Below, one piece after another: positions 10,401 through 20,107 of a stretch of 64,000 bases of DNA (within the stretch, counting starts at the first letter, position 1; each line of letters starts with the position of its first letter). The stretch lies in the NCBI RefSeq assembly GCF_000384475.1, contig NZ_ARWB01000001.1, positions 1,344,176-1,408,175 of the forward strand, read 5' to 3'. This DNA comes from Methylopila sp. M107. GTDB taxonomy: Bacteria; Pseudomonadota; Alphaproteobacteria; Rhizobiales; Methylopilaceae. The position numbers and the translations under genes are program-made. Under the pieces are notes generated by a model, which made no database searches, was not told the origin of the DNA, and saw nothing but the letters and a program-made list of their open reading frames with translations.

Positions 10401-10584
10401 GCTCGCGATCGCGACCGGGCCGGGGGCCGAGCTTCGCGTGCCGCTCGGGGTGACGATCATCGGCGGCCTGCTGCTCAGCCAGCTGCTGACGCTCTATACG
10501 ACGCCAGTGGTCTATCTGGCGATGGAGCGGCTGCGGGCTCGGGTGTCGGGAAGCAAGGCGCCGGTCGCGGAGCCGGCGGAGTGA
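7468..10584 (+). CDS. RND multidrug efflux pump subunit (MdtB-like)
   Basis: A 1038-residue proton-driven HAE1-family RND transporter of the inner membrane. It has the standard 12-TM layout: TM1 after MNIAAPFIARPVATTLLAIAV, two large periplasmic loops, and TM4 with the proton-relay pair in GFVVDDAIVMIEN. SLTLTPMMCGRLL and LMGIVKKNAIMMIDFALDAE are also family motifs. A second RND gene of equal size follows, as in mdtBC, where the two subunits form a heterotrimer. An AGGAGG-like site (7450-7456) precedes the ATG. Substrate range cannot be read from sequence. Confidence 0.95.
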   Translation: MNIAAPFIARPVATTLLAIAVLLGGALGYLRLPVSSLPQVDFPTIQVTTRLPGANPQTMASLVTAPLERQLGQIPSLAAMTSASSFGFSRITLRFDLDRDIDGAAQDVQAAINAANSTLPRDLPYPPTFSKVNPANTPVLTVALTSDTIPIRDVSDLSDTLVAQRLAEVIGVGRVTVGGGVKPAVRVQADVSRLAAYGLTLASLRAAISGASVSTPKGSIDGRRQSFTISANDQIETAAAYQEVIVASKDGAPVRLRDVAEVTDGLEDTSVAASFQGRPAIVIDVQRQPGANTVETVAALRKALPEIQRAMPAGVAVSVVDDRTDTIKASIHEVEITLALSVGLVILVVLLFLRTLRATFIAGVALPLSLIATFAVMQAFGFSLDNLSLMALVVGAGFVVDDAIVMIENVQRHIEEGEPPLKAAYEGAREIGFTIVSLTASLVAVFIPLLFMGGLIGRVFREFAATLTIAVVVSMVISLTLTPMMCGRLLRTPKEPGRLGRAAERATDAVIAGYRRSLLFVLRHQFATLLITLATLVATGWLYVAAPKGFLPDQDSGLITATFEAAQDVSFAELKLRDAALTKAIREDPAVLNVVSVLGVGEQTPTANAGRFTIVLKPHAERDANAAEVIRRLSERTWSVPGVSVAFQATQDLQISTRASSARYQYTLTDADPKELASNAGKLAAELSKSPALINVGSDARENGLQARVTIDRVAAGRLGVTASTIADALYDAFGQRQISTIYGQANQYRVVLEAAPGQARDIAAIGRLYVTPTAATSDTTTTQAPVPLSAVASVAVEPAALVVNNEEQFPATTVSFDLAAGFSLSDALTAINEAEDAISLPPTTVGRLAGDAAEFAESLQNQPWLVLAAIVAIYIVLGVLYESFIHPFTILSTLPSAGVGALIALKLFGLDLSIVALIGVILLMGIVKKNAIMMIDFALDAERERGLAPEASIVEAAALRFRPIMMTTLAALLGALPLAIATGPGAELRVPLGVTIIGGLLLSQLLTLYTTPVVYLAMERLRARVSGSKAPVAEPAE

Positions 10585-10589
10585 GAGGC

Positions 10590-10745
10590 GCGACGCCTCC
10601 GTCCCCCTCTCCCCTTGAGGGAGAGGGTAAGGGTGAGGGGTGGCGGCTGCGTGCTCGCCGGAAATCGCGCCTCCCGCACCCCTCATCCGACCGCTGCCGC
10701 GGCCACCTTCTCCCTCAAGGGGAGAAGGAAAGGCGTCCGTCCGGG
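10590..10745. repeat. Intergenic palindrome between the two RND pump genes
   Basis: CTCTCCCCTTGAGGGAGAGG near 10605 forms a local hairpin and is partly complementary to CTTCTCCCTCAAGGGGAGAA near 10710. The middle contains CCCCTCATCCGACCGC, a signature of a widespread alphaproteobacterial intergenic repeat. A very similar unit is at 22430-22600. The repeat lies inside an operon, so it probably affects mRNA structure rather than terminating fully. Confidence 0.65.
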
Positions 10746-10770
10746 ATGACGCCGGGGAGGAGCGCGTAAA

Positions 10771-13700
10771 GTGTCCCTCTCTTCCCCCTTCATCCGCCGG
10801 CCCGTCGGCACCACCCTGCTTGCGTTCGGGCTCGTTCTGGTCGGGCTCGCGGCGTATATGCGGCTCCCCGTCGCCTCGCTGCCGAACATCGAATTCCCCG
10901 CGATCTTCGTGCAGGCGAGCCGGCCCGGCGCTTCGCCTGAAGTGATGGCCGCGACCGTCGCCGCCCCGCTCGAACGCACGCTCGGCGCGATCTCGGGCGT
11001 GACGGAACTCACTTCCGCCTCCTCGCTCGGCGCGACGCGCATCGCGGTCCAGTTCGATCTCGGCCGCAACATCGACGACGCCGCGCGCGACGTGCAGGCG
11101 GCGCTGAACGCCGCTCAGGCGGACCTGCCCTCCGACATCCCGAACCTGCCGACCTTCCGCAAGATCAACCCCGCCTCGATGCCGGTGCTGGTGCTCGCGC
11201 TCACCTCCGATACGTTGCCGACGACCCGGATCTACGACGCCGCAGACAGCGTGCTGGTGCAGCGGCTGAGCCAGGTCGCGGGCGTCGGGGAGGTGAACGT
11301 CGCGGGCGCCGAGCAACCCGCGGTGCGGGTGCGGCTCGACACAGACCGGCTCGCCGCCATGGGTCTGTCCATCGACGACGTCCGGCTCGCGATCGCGGAC
11401 GCCAACGTGCTCACGCCCGTAGGCGCGCTCGCGGGCGACGAGCGGCGGCTGTCGATCTCGCTCGACGGCGAGCTCGGCGCGAACCCGCAGGCCTACAAGA
11501 ACATCGTGGTCCGCAACATGAACGGCGTGACGGTGCGGCTCGGCGACGTCGCGGAGCTCGCGCCCGGCTCCCGCAACGCCCGCACGGCCGGCTGGTTCAA
11601 CGGCAAGCCCGCCGTGCTCGTCAACGTCACCAAGCAGCCGGCCGCGAACGTGCTGGAGACCGTCGACGGCGTGAAGGCGTTGCTGCCGGAAATCTCGCGC
11701 TGGATTCCGGCCGGCATCGACGTGACCGTGCTGGTCGACCGCACCAAGACGATCCGGGCCAGCGTCCACGACATGCAGATGACGCTGCTGATCTCGATCG
11801 GCCTCGTGATGCTGGTGGTGCTCGCTTTCCTGAAGCGCCTCGCGCCGACCTTCGCGGCCGGCGTCACCGTGCCGCTCGCGCTGGCGGGGTCGTTTGCGGG
11901 CATGTGGGCGTTCGGCTTCTCGATCGACAACCTGTCGCTGATGGCGCTCGCGGTCGCGGTCGGTTTCGTGGTCGACGACGCCATCGTCATGATCGAGAAC
12001 GCCTACCGCAACCTCGAACGCGGCATGTCGCCCATGGAGGCGGCGCTGGCCGGCGCGAAGGAAATCGCGTTCACGGTCGTGGTGATCTCGGTCTCGCTGA
12101 TCGCGGCCTTCATCCCGCTGCTGTTCATGGGCGGGCTCGCGGGACGGATGTTCTACGAGTTCTCGATGACGCTGGTGTTCGCCATCGCGGTCTCGACGGT
12201 CGTGTCTTTGACAGTGACGCCAATGATCTGCGGGCAGTTGCTGAAGCCGGAGCGCAAGGAGCGCAGGCGCGGCTTCGTCGACCGGATCGCCGACGCGTAC
12301 GCCCGCTCGCTCGGCCTCGCGATGCGGGTTCCCTGGCTGATGGCGGCGCTGATGATCGGGGCGGCGGCTTGGTCCGTGCAGCTCTATATCGCGACCCCGA
12401 AAGGGTTCTTCCCGCGCGACGACGTCGGCATCCTGAACGCCTTCACCGAGGCCTCGTCGGACGTGTCGTTCGAGGCGATGTCGGCGCTGATGCAGCGGGC
12501 GGCGGACGTCATCGCGGCCGATCCCGCAGTCGAGGCGGTCGCGCCGTCCGTCGGCGGCGGCCGCGGCGTCTCGAACCAGGGCCGCATCCAGATCGCGCTG
12601 AAGGAAGGCGAGCGGCCGAGCGCGCAGGCCGTCGCAGAACGGCTGCGGAAGCCGCTCGGCGAGATCGCGGGCATGCGCGTCTTCCTGATGCCGCAGCAGG
12701 AAATTCGCGCCGGCGCCCGCGAGGGCCGGTCGCAATACCAGTTCACGCTCTGGTCGCGCGACCTCGGGCCCCTGCAGGACGCGGCGCCGCGCGTCGTCGA
12801 GCGGCTGCGCTCGATCAAAACGTTGCGCGACGTCGCGACCGACCGGGACGCCAACGGCATCGAGCTAAAGATCGACATCGACCGCGAGGCGGCCTCGCGG
12901 CTCGGCGTCACCATCGGGGCGATCGACGCCGCGCTCAACACCGCGTTCTCGCAGCGCCAGATCTCCGTGATCTACGGAAGGCGGAACCAGTACCGCGTGG
13001 TGATCGAGGCCGACCCGGCGGCCGCGCGTGATTCCGCCGACGTGCTCAAGCTGCACGTTCCCGGCGCGGACGGACGGGAGATTCCTCTGTCTGCCGTCGC
13101 GACCATGACGCGCGGGGTCGCGCCGCTCGTCGTCAACCATCAGGGCCAATACCCGTCGATCACCATCACCTACGACGTCGCGCCGGGCGCCTTTGCGGGC
13201 GACGCGGCCGGGCTCGTGCAGCGCGCCGTCCAGGAGATGCGGCTGCCGGACGGGATCAACTACGAATTCGCCGGCGACGCCGCGCAGCTGACGCAGTCGG
13301 CGGGCGGGCAACCGGTGACGATCCTCGCCGCCCTGCTGGTGATCTACCTTGTCCTCGGGGTGCTCTACGAGAGCTACATCCACCCGCTGACGATCCTGTC
13401 GACGCTGCCCCCGGCGGGGCTCGGCGCCCTGCTTTCGCTCAACGCCGTCGGCGACGAGCTGACCGTGATCGCGCTGATCGGCATCATCCTGCTGATCGGG
13501 CTCGTGAAGAAGAACGGCATCATCCTCGTCGACTTCGCGCTCGAGGCCGAACGCACGCGCGGACTTTCACCGAGAGACGCCATCGTCGAGGCGGCGCGGG
13601 TGCGGTTCCGGCCGATCTTGATGACGACTTTTGCGGCCCTGCTCGGCGCGCTGCCGCTCGCTTTCGGAGAGGGCCCGGGCGCGGAGCTGCGCCGCCCGCT

Positions 13701-13833
13701 CGGGATCACGATCGTCGGCGGTCTGATCGTCAGCCAGATCCTCACCCTCTACACGACGCCGGCGATCTACCTGCTGCTCGACAGGCTGAGGCGGCGGCGA
13801 AAGGACGAGCCGGCGATGCAGCCGGCGGAGTGA
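10771..13833 (+). CDS. RND multidrug efflux pump subunit (MdtC-like)
   Basis: A 1020-residue RND transporter paralogous to the preceding gene, probably its heteromeric partner. It starts at a GTG (MSLSSPFIRRPVGTTLLAFGL) and carries TM4 GFVVDDAIVMIENAYRNLERG with the proton-relay aspartates, SLTVTPMICGQLL, and IGLVKKNGIILVDFALEAE in the C-terminal half. The weak GTG start and the 186-bp repeat-containing gap may lower its expression relative to the first pump. It is the last gene of the efflux operon and is followed within 70 bp by an insertion sequence. Confidence 0.95.
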   Translation: MSLSSPFIRRPVGTTLLAFGLVLVGLAAYMRLPVASLPNIEFPAIFVQASRPGASPEVMAATVAAPLERTLGAISGVTELTSASSLGATRIAVQFDLGRNIDDAARDVQAALNAAQADLPSDIPNLPTFRKINPASMPVLVLALTSDTLPTTRIYDAADSVLVQRLSQVAGVGEVNVAGAEQPAVRVRLDTDRLAAMGLSIDDVRLAIADANVLTPVGALAGDERRLSISLDGELGANPQAYKNIVVRNMNGVTVRLGDVAELAPGSRNARTAGWFNGKPAVLVNVTKQPAANVLETVDGVKALLPEISRWIPAGIDVTVLVDRTKTIRASVHDMQMTLLISIGLVMLVVLAFLKRLAPTFAAGVTVPLALAGSFAGMWAFGFSIDNLSLMALAVAVGFVVDDAIVMIENAYRNLERGMSPMEAALAGAKEIAFTVVVISVSLIAAFIPLLFMGGLAGRMFYEFSMTLVFAIAVSTVVSLTVTPMICGQLLKPERKERRRGFVDRIADAYARSLGLAMRVPWLMAALMIGAAAWSVQLYIATPKGFFPRDDVGILNAFTEASSDVSFEAMSALMQRAADVIAADPAVEAVAPSVGGGRGVSNQGRIQIALKEGERPSAQAVAERLRKPLGEIAGMRVFLMPQQEIRAGAREGRSQYQFTLWSRDLGPLQDAAPRVVERLRSIKTLRDVATDRDANGIELKIDIDREAASRLGVTIGAIDAALNTAFSQRQISVIYGRRNQYRVVIEADPAAARDSADVLKLHVPGADGREIPLSAVATMTRGVAPLVVNHQGQYPSITITYDVAPGAFAGDAAGLVQRAVQEMRLPDGINYEFAGDAAQLTQSAGGQPVTILAALLVIYLVLGVLYESYIHPLTILSTLPPAGLGALLSLNAVGDELTVIALIGIILLIGLVKKNGIILVDFALEAERTRGLSPRDAIVEAARVRFRPILMTTFAALLGALPLAFGEGPGAELRRPLGITIVGGLIVSQILTLYTTPAIYLLLDRLRRRRKDEPAMQPAE

Positions 13834-13993
13834 CCTGAACCGTCAACGCATTGGCCCATCACGCCCGGCGGAGCCGGGTATCCACGCCTTCCTGGAAGCC
13901 TAGAGCGTGATCGTCGTGTTTTGAATCGGGGAGGGATTCACTTTCTGGCGGATTTCTGATTCCGATTGAGTGTCGGGATTGGAGGATGGCGGA

Positions 13994-14416
13994 ATGGTTC
14001 GCGCCTATTCGCTTGATCTTCGGGAGCGCGCGGTGGCGCGGGTTGCGGCTGGCGAGAGCGTTCGTTCTGTCGCGGCGACGTTTCAGGTGAGCGTGTCGAG
14101 CGTCGTGAAATGGTCGCAGCGCCACCGGGCGACGGGGAGCGCCGCGGCCAAACCGATGGGCTCGCGTCGTCCGTTGCGGCTCGCAGGCGAGCGGGACTGG
14201 ATGCTGGCGCGGCTTGCGGCCGAGCCGCATGTCAGCTTGCGGCGGCTGCAGCGAGAGCTCGCCGAACGCGGCGTCGTTGCGAGTTATGGCGCGGTCTGGA
14301 GCCTGGTCCGCTCTGAGAAGCTGAGCTTCAAAAAAAACCGTTCTGGCGAGCGAACGGGACAGGCCGGACGTCGTGCGCCGCCGACGAAGGTGGCGAAGCC
14401 TTCAGAGGCGCGTTGA
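13994..14416 (+). CDS. IS630 transposase, N-terminal part (frame 1)
   Basis: 140 residues with the helix-turn-helix DNA-binding region of IS630 transposases ([40 protein letters not shown]), then a second HTH-like segment ([26 protein letters not shown]). The true homology stops at LSFKK, at an A8 run (14330-14337); the remaining residues before the stop are off-frame. The catalytic part continues in the +1 frame. Confidence 0.88.
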   Translation: MVRAYSLDLRERAVARVAAGESVRSVAATFQVSVSSVVKWSQRHRATGSAAAKPMGSRRPLRLAGERDWMLARLAAEPHVSLRRLQRELAERGVVASYGAVWSLVRSEKLSFKKNRSGERTGQAGRRAPPTKVAKPSEAR

Positions 14417-14936
14417 CGCCTCCCGTCTCGTCTTCCTCGACGAGACCTGGGCCAAGACCAACATGGCGCCGCTGCGCGGCTGGAGCCCGCGTGGCCAGCG
14501 GCTGAACGCCAAGGTTCCGCACGCGCACTGGAAGACAATGACGTTCCTCGCCGCGCTGCGCTCGGACAGGATCGATGCGCCCTGCGTGTTCGACGGTCCG
14601 ATCAACGGCGTCCGCTTCCTCGCCTACGTGACCGAGGTTCTGATCCCGACGCTGAAGCCCGGCGACGTCGTCGTGCTCGACAACCTCGGCAGTCACAAAG
14701 GAAAGGCCGTCCGAGAGGCCATCCGAAACGCTGGAGCCCGGCTCGCCTTCCTGCCGCCCTACAGCCCCGACCTCAACCCGATCGAGCAGGTCTTCGCCAA
14801 GCTCAAGCACATGCTGCGCAGAGCTCAGGAACGAACGGTCGAAACCACCTGGCGGCGCATCCCGACACTCCTCAACGACTTCTCCGCCGAAGAATGCCGA
14901 AACTACATCGTCAACGCTGGATACGCGTCAATATGA
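14331..14936 (+). CDS. IS630 transposase, C-terminal DDE part (frame 2)
   Basis: From the A8 run onward this frame reads [15 protein letters not shown] and then the DDE catalytic core: LVFLDETW (first Asp), [11 protein letters not shown] (second Asp) and [15 protein letters not shown] (Glu). An independent start could be the GTG at 14373, but the conserved linker upstream of it is already in this frame. The protein is therefore naturally a fusion with the preceding frame, made by a +1 (or -2) slip at the A-run, or broken by one extra A. The stop lies 14 nt before the right terminal repeat. Confidence 0.88.
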   Translation, partial: KKTVLASERDRPDVVRRRRRWRSLQRRVDASRLVFLDETWAKTNMAPLRGWSPRGQRLNAKVPHAHWKTMTFLAALRSDRIDAPCVFDGPINGVRFLAYVTEVLIPTLKPGDVVVLDNLGSHKGKAVREAIRNAGARLAFLPPYSPDLNPIEQVFAKLKHMLRRAQERTVETTWRRIPTLLNDFSAEECRNYIVNAGYASI

Positions 14937-15066
14937 GATGATCACGCTCTAGAGCGCAAGGACTAGAAAGTCGTGGATATCCGCGCTGCCGCGCGGGCAT
15001 GACGGCGATGGTCCTTGAGTGACCTCTCAACTCTCGCGTGACGCCCTCTGCTGGTAGACCGCCGCG

Positions 15067-17715
15067 CTACAGGTTCGGCTCGCCGGGCTTCCGCGCGGCG
15101 CCGTCGTCAGGCAGCGCAGGTCTTGCGGCCAGTTCCGCCAGCGTCTCCGCGGAGACGAGCGGCCCCGATCGGTCCGCGCCCTTCGGCGCCCCGTGGCCGT
15201 GCTCCTCCATCAGCTTCACGAACTCCCGGCGCGTCGCGGCGCTGACGCGCTTCTCGGGCCGGGCCGCGAGTGCCAGCGCCTCCGGTTCGGCGTGGACGAC
15301 GAGCGCGGTCCGCAACAGGATCGCCGCCTGTTCGGGGGCGGCGGGACCGCCCTCCCCGCGATCCAGCATTTCGAACAGGTTTCTGAACGCCATGCCGCCG
15401 CCTCGAAGTCCGGCGCGCTCCAGCAGCCGGCGAGCCTCCACCTTCTCGGCCGGAATCCCGCGTCGGCGCAAAATGGCGGCGAGCCGGGTCATCGCCTCCG
15501 GCTCGAGCCGTTCGGCCGCCTTGCGGTAGGCCCTGATGGCCCCTTCCCTGTCGACGGGGCCGCCCCGTCCGTCCTCAAACATCCGGCCGAGCATCAGCGC
15601 GGCGTCCGGCTGAAGGTCCAGAGGGAACGGCAAGCGGAGCCGCTCGGCGAGCATGCGTCGGGCCGCGGCCGGATCTGGAAGCGCGCCGGCGCCCTCGTCG
15701 ATGCGCTTCGCCAACAGCCCGACGAGCCGGAACTCTCCGAGCCTGATCTTCTCGCGCAGACTTTCGGTTCCCGCCTTCGGATCCTTGGGGCCGCCCTCCC
15801 CGCGATCGACCATTTCGAGATAGGCGGTCCACGCCTCGGGCGACGCGGCCTCGCCGAAGATGCGGCGGGCCTCGGCCGGATCGGCCGGGACGCCATCGCC
15901 CGTCCGCAGCCGTCCGGCGAGCTCCAGCCGCGCCTCGACGTCGTCCTTGGCTGCGATGCGATAGAGCCGAAGCGCCTCGGCCGGATTGGCGGGGCCGCCC
16001 TCGCCATTGGCGATCATCCCGGCCAGCGCCGACACGCCATGGGGGTCGCCGGCCTCGACCGCGCGCGCCAGCCAGTTGCGCGCCTCGAACATGGCGGCGC
16101 GATAGGCGTTCTCGTCGCTCGTATCCGCGTCGAGCCTGACGCGGTTGCCATAGCGGTACATGCCGTTCGGAAAGCCCGCTTGCGCCGACTTGCGGAACAG
16201 TCGGCGCGCCTCGTCATTGTCGCGCTCGCCGCCCTCGCCGCCCTCGATCATGCCGGCGAGGTTGTGCGCCGCCTCGGCCGAGCCGAGCGCCTCGGCTTCG
16301 GCGAACAGCGCCCTCGCGGTCGTCGGGTCCTTCTCCACGCCTTCGCCGCGCAGATGGGCCATGGCGAGATTGTTGAGGCCCGTCGCATTGCTGGCGCTCC
16401 TCATGGAGAGCGCCAGGGCCTTGTTCTGATCCTTCGGGACGCCGACGCCGTGCCGGTACATTTCTGCGAGATTGCTGGCGGCGTCCGTGCTGCCGGCCTC
16501 CGCGGCCTTCTCGTACCACTCGCGCGCCTTGGCGAGATCGACCTCCGCTCCGCGGCCATGCTCGAACAGGTAGCCCATATTGTTCATGGCGCCCGCGTCG
16601 CCCCGTGACGCGCCGATCTCATACAGGCTGCGCGCCTTGGCGAGATCGACGGGCACGCCCCGGCCCCAGTCGTACAGCATGCCGAGCGACATCGGCGCAG
16701 TGCGGCCGCCGCGCTCGGTCGCGATCTCCAGCCAGCGCCTCGCCTTGGCGTAGTCGACCGGCAGCAGGTCGCCCGAAGCGTAGAGCCCCCCGAGATTGGC
16801 CTGCGCGACGACATGGCCGCGCCTGGCCGCCATCTCGTAATTGTCGACGGCGAGCGAGCCCACCTTCGGAACCCCGATACCGTATTCGTAGGCGTAGCCG
16901 AGAGCGTTCATGCCCTCCGCGCTGCCGCGTGAGACGGCGAGCCGGTAGAGCCGGATCATCTCCTCGTCGTCCTTGCCGCGCAGCGTGTTTCCGAGCCGGT
17001 AGGCGGCGTCGCCGCCGCCGAGTTCGATCGCCTTGCGCAGATTGCCGATTGCGGCCGCGTCAAGTTCGGGCGACTTGCCAAGCCAGGATCGCGCGAGCAT
17101 CACCAGCGCCCAGACGCTGCCCTCGTCCCCAAGCGCCTTGAGATCGGCCTCGCCGCGCTGCGCCTCCTCGCGGTTTTCGTCTAAGCGTCGGCCATAGGCC
17201 CGCGTGCTCCGCAGCATCCGGGAGCCTGGCCCGGGGCCGAACCGCGCGACGCCCTCGTCGAGCAGCGCAGCCGCTGCCTTGGGGTCCGCGCCCTTCCATG
17301 TCGGATCGTCCCCCGAGCCGAACAGCAAGAGCGAGCCAGCCTCGTCGTAGCCGCCGACAGAGCCCAGCCGCCGCGCGGCCGCGAAGGCGGCAAGCGCTTC
17401 GTCGATGCGACCGGCGTCCTTGAGCGCAAGTCCGAGCCGGAAGGGAAAGCGCTTCTCATCCGGATGCTGGTCGGCGGCGGCCCGGCAGGCGGCGACGATC
17501 GCCTCCACCTCGTCGCGGGTCTGGCCGAGGGTGTAGACCGGCCCGGGGCTGTCGAGATCGAGCCAGTCCCGGTCGACCGGCATGCCGCTCAGGCGGTCGC
17601 AGTCCGTCGCGGGCGCGGGCGACGATTCGCGCCCGGCGTCCTGTGCGCCGGCGGGCGCCGGCGTCAGCAGAACCACTGTCAGGAGCCAGAGCGAGGCGGC
17701 GAACGGCCGGGCCAT
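15067..17715 (-). CDS. Secreted Sel1-like repeat protein
   Basis: An 882-residue protein with a clear signal peptide (LWLLTVVLLTPAPAGAQ, cleavage near residue 24). From about residue 50 onward it is made of TPR-like and Sel1 repeats; examples are AMNNMGYLFEHGRGAEVDLAKAREWYEKAA and NLAEMYRHGVGVPKDQNKAL. Sel1 solenoids are protein-protein interaction scaffolds, in rhizobia linked to exopolysaccharide control and envelope functions (ExoR is an example). This one is much larger than ExoR and stands alone. No catalytic domain is visible. Its partner and role are unknown. Confidence 0.85.
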   Translation of the reverse strand: MARPFAASLWLLTVVLLTPAPAGAQDAGRESSPAPATDCDRLSGMPVDRDWLDLDSPGPVYTLGQTRDEVEAIVAACRAAADQHPDEKRFPFRLGLALKDAGRIDEALAAFAAARRLGSVGGYDEAGSLLLFGSGDDPTWKGADPKAAAALLDEGVARFGPGPGSRMLRSTRAYGRRLDENREEAQRGEADLKALGDEGSVWALVMLARSWLGKSPELDAAAIGNLRKAIELGGGDAAYRLGNTLRGKDDEEMIRLYRLAVSRGSAEGMNALGYAYEYGIGVPKVGSLAVDNYEMAARRGHVVAQANLGGLYASGDLLPVDYAKARRWLEIATERGGRTAPMSLGMLYDWGRGVPVDLAKARSLYEIGASRGDAGAMNNMGYLFEHGRGAEVDLAKAREWYEKAAEAGSTDAASNLAEMYRHGVGVPKDQNKALALSMRSASNATGLNNLAMAHLRGEGVEKDPTTARALFAEAEALGSAEAAHNLAGMIEGGEGGERDNDEARRLFRKSAQAGFPNGMYRYGNRVRLDADTSDENAYRAAMFEARNWLARAVEAGDPHGVSALAGMIANGEGGPANPAEALRLYRIAAKDDVEARLELAGRLRTGDGVPADPAEARRIFGEAASPEAWTAYLEMVDRGEGGPKDPKAGTESLREKIRLGEFRLVGLLAKRIDEGAGALPDPAAARRMLAERLRLPFPLDLQPDAALMLGRMFEDGRGGPVDREGAIRAYRKAAERLEPEAMTRLAAILRRRGIPAEKVEARRLLERAGLRGGGMAFRNLFEMLDRGEGGPAAPEQAAILLRTALVVHAEPEALALAARPEKRVSAATRREFVKLMEEHGHGAPKGADRSGPLVSAETLAELAARPALPDDGAARKPGEPNL

Positions 17716-17780
17716 GGCTTTTCACTCCGCCGCGACGATCTATCGTCGATCGATAAACTCGGCGGCCTCGGCTTACAACC

Positions 17781-18782
17781 TCAGGTTCTGGACTCTTTCT
17801 TCTCCGGCCCCTTGGCCTCGGCATGGCCGCCGAACTGGAAGCGCATGGCGGAGAGAAGTCGGTCCGCATAGGTCGCGTCCTGCCGCGAGCGGAAGCGCGC
17901 GAACAGCGCCGCCGCCAGCACGTCGACCGGCACCGCCTCCTCGATCGCCGCCTCGATGGTCCAGCGCCCCTCGCCCGAATCGGCCACGCGGCCCTCGAAC
18001 CCGTCGAGCGCCGGATCGCCCGCAAGCGCGGACGCCGTGAGGTCGAGCAGCCAGGACGACACCACGCTTCCGCGCCGCCACACCTCCGCGATATCTGCGA
18101 CGTCGAGGTCGAAGCGGCGGTCTTCGGGAAGCTCCTTCGACGCCTTGGTCTTCAGGATGTCGAAGCCTTCGGCGTAGGCCTGCATCAGGCCGTATTCGAT
18201 GCCGTTGTGCACCATCTTGACGAAATGGCCGGAGCCGGTCGGGCCGCAATGCATGTAGCCCTCGAGCACCCGCGGGTCGCGGCCCTCGCGCTTCGGCGTC
18301 GCAGGGATGTCGCCCTTGCCCGGCGCGAGCGTCTTGAAGATCGGGTCGAGCCGGTCGACCGCTTCCTTGTCGCCGCCGATCATCAGGCAATAGCCGCGCT
18401 CGCGGCCCCAGACGCCGCCGGAGGTGCCGACGTCGACATAGTGGATCTTCTTCTCGAGCAGCGCCGCGCCCCGCGCGATGTCGTCCTTGTAGAAGGAGTT
18501 GCCGCCGTCGATGATCACGTCGTCGGCCGAAAGCGCGTCGCCGAGCGCCGCGACGGCGTCGGCGGTGATCTTGCCCTCTGGAAGCATCACCCACACCGCG
18601 CGCGGCGCTTCGAGCTCGCCGACGAGGTCGGCGATCGAGTCGGCGCCCGACGCGCCTTCTGCCGCAAGCGCCTGAACCGCCTTCTGGCTCACGTCGTAGA
18701 CGACGCACTTATGGCCCGAATCCATCAGCCGTCGCGCGATATTGCCGCCCATTCGACCGAGGCCGATCACACCGATGCGCAT
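17781..18782 (-). CDS. gnd: 6-phosphogluconate dehydrogenase, decarboxylating, short form
   Basis: Oxidatively decarboxylates 6-phosphogluconate to ribulose-5-phosphate plus CO2. At 333 residues it belongs to the short YqeC/GntZ-type class rather than the 470-residue classical enzyme. The N-terminus [19 protein letters not shown] is the Rossmann fold, [11 protein letters not shown] the substrate-binding segment, and [19 protein letters not shown] holds the catalytic lysine. The start at 18782 is preceded by GGAGA at the right distance; the longer open frame to 18983 is not needed. It is a single gene; cofactor preference (NAD versus NADP) cannot be told by eye. Confidence 0.94.
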   Translation of the reverse strand: MRIGVIGLGRMGGNIARRLMDSGHKCVVYDVSQKAVQALAAEGASGADSIADLVGELEAPRAVWVMLPEGKITADAVAALGDALSADDVIIDGGNSFYKDDIARGAALLEKKIHYVDVGTSGGVWGRERGYCLMIGGDKEAVDRLDPIFKTLAPGKGDIPATPKREGRDPRVLEGYMHCGPTGSGHFVKMVHNGIEYGLMQAYAEGFDILKTKASKELPEDRRFDLDVADIAEVWRRGSVVSSWLLDLTASALAGDPALDGFEGRVADSGEGRWTIEAAIEEAVPVDVLAAALFARFRSRQDATYADRLLSAMRFQFGGHAEAKGPEKKESRT

Positions 18783-19087
18783 TGCTCGTCTCCAGGTCTT
18801 TGGCTCGTCCGGGGCTCGGCTCGTCTCGATCTCTCGGGAGAATTGCCCGGCCAGAACGGTTTGTCGCCAAATATGGTGCGATGCGGCGACGTCGAGCAGT
18901 CGAGGTCGTCGTCGGATGACGGACGTCCGACGCGCGGCCTGTCGGGATTGACGGATCGGACTAGATTGGGCGTGATCGCTCATAAGGCCCTGTTCAATGA
19001 GGCCGGAACGGTGAGGGAACTTCAGGTGAAGATGGCGTCCGCGGCCCCGTCGGCCGACGTTTGCGCGTTCAGGCGCGTGGTTTCTCG
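18783..19087. other. Divergent intergenic region gnd-moxR
   Basis: A 305-bp gap between the divergent starts of gnd and the MoxR-type ATPase. Open frames here are short and have no recognisable protein. It presumably holds both promoters, but I see no clear operator or hairpin. Confidence 0.5.
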
Positions 19088-20092
19088 ATGAACGTTCATG
19101 AAACGAAGCCGCAAAGCGCCGGCGAAACCGCCGACGCGGGCTTGCGCGCGCGCATCGGCGAACTCAGGAGCGGGCTCGAGGTCGGGCTCATCGGCGCCTC
19201 GGAGCTGATCGAGCGCCTGCTGATCGGGCTGCTCACCGGCGGCCATGTGCTGATCGAGGGCGCGCCCGGCCTCGCCAAGACACGCGCTGTAAAGCGCCTG
19301 TCGGACGGCCTCGACGCGACCTTCGCGCGCATCCAGTGCACGCCGGACCTGATGCCCGCCGACCTCACCGGCACGACGGTGTGGCGGCCCGATCAGGGGC
19401 GGTTCGAATTCCTGTCGGGACCGATCTTCCACTCGCTGGTGCTGGTCGACGAGATCAACCGCGCGCCGCCGAAGGTGCAGTCGGCGCTGCTGGAGGCGAT
19501 GGCGGAGCGGCAGGTGACCGCCGGCTCCAACACCTATCCGCTTCCCGATCCCTTCATGGTGGTGGCGACCCAGAACCCGATCGAGCACGAGGGCACGTTT
19601 CCACTGCCCGAGGCGCAGCTCGACCGCTTCCTGCTGCATGTCGTGGTCGGGCTTCCGGACGCCGCGTCCGAGCGGAGGATTCTCGATCTCGTCGAGCGCG
19701 AGACGGCGGGCCACGAGGATGCGATGCCGCTTCGCCTGTCGGCCGAGGAGGTGCGCCGCGCCCGCCGCGACGTCGCGAACGTCCATCTCGCGCCTGCGCT
19801 CAAGGACTACATCGTGCGCATCGTCACCGCGACGCGCGACGCGGACGCCGCGCCCGAGGTGAGGCGCGCGATCGAATATCCGGTCTCGCCGCGCGGAACC
19901 CTGTCGCTCGCCGCCGCCTCCAAGGCGCGCGCCTATCTGCAGGGCCGCGACTACGCCACGCCCGACGATGTCGCGAACCTTGCGGCCGACACGCTGGCGC
20001 ACCGGCTGGTGCTGACATGGCGCGCCGCCGCCGACGGCCGCACCGCCCGAGACCTGGTGCGCCCGCTGCTCGACGCCGTCCGGCCCGTCTAA
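19088..20092 (+). CDS. MoxR-family AAA+ ATPase
   Basis: A 334-residue AAA+ chaperone-like ATPase. Walker A is GAPGLAKT (58-65), Walker B is [12 protein letters not shown], and the sensor region includes [22 protein letters not shown], typical of MoxR. ATPases of this group act with VWA-domain partners to mature or regulate metalloenzymes or envelope proteins, and the VWA genes are downstream in the same operon. The ATG at 19088 is preferred over the upstream non-ATG start. The following genes are spaced by under 20 bp up to the fourth gene. Confidence 0.93.
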   Translation: MNVHETKPQSAGETADAGLRARIGELRSGLEVGLIGASELIERLLIGLLTGGHVLIEGAPGLAKTRAVKRLSDGLDATFARIQCTPDLMPADLTGTTVWRPDQGRFEFLSGPIFHSLVLVDEINRAPPKVQSALLEAMAERQVTAGSNTYPLPDPFMVVATQNPIEHEGTFPLPEAQLDRFLLHVVVGLPDAASERRILDLVERETAGHEDAMPLRLSAEEVRRARRDVANVHLAPALKDYIVRIVTATRDADAAPEVRRAIEYPVSPRGTLSLAAASKARAYLQGRDYATPDDVANLAADTLAHRLVLTWRAAADGRTARDLVRPLLDAVRPV

Positions 20093-20107
20093 GGCGGCGT
20101 CCAAGTC

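Larger units (their letters stand above)
13903..14949 (+). mobile_element. IS630-family insertion sequence
   Basis: An element of about 1.05 kb bounded by terminal inverted repeats. GAGCGTGATC at 13903-13912 is matched by its reverse complement GATCACGCTC at the right end (14940-14949), with similarity fading inward. Both ends abut TA (13901-13902 and 14950-14951), the TA target duplication that IS630/Tc1-type elements make. It contains a transposase in two frames. It landed between the end of the RND operon and the convergent Sel1-repeat gene, breaking neither. Confidence 0.9.

Noticed and set aside
7363..12735. A 1790-codon open frame on the minus strand through both RND pump genes
   Set aside because: It is a shadow of the pump genes caused by high GC: composition is Arg/Asp/His-rich with no domain, while the plus-strand frames are clear RND transporters.
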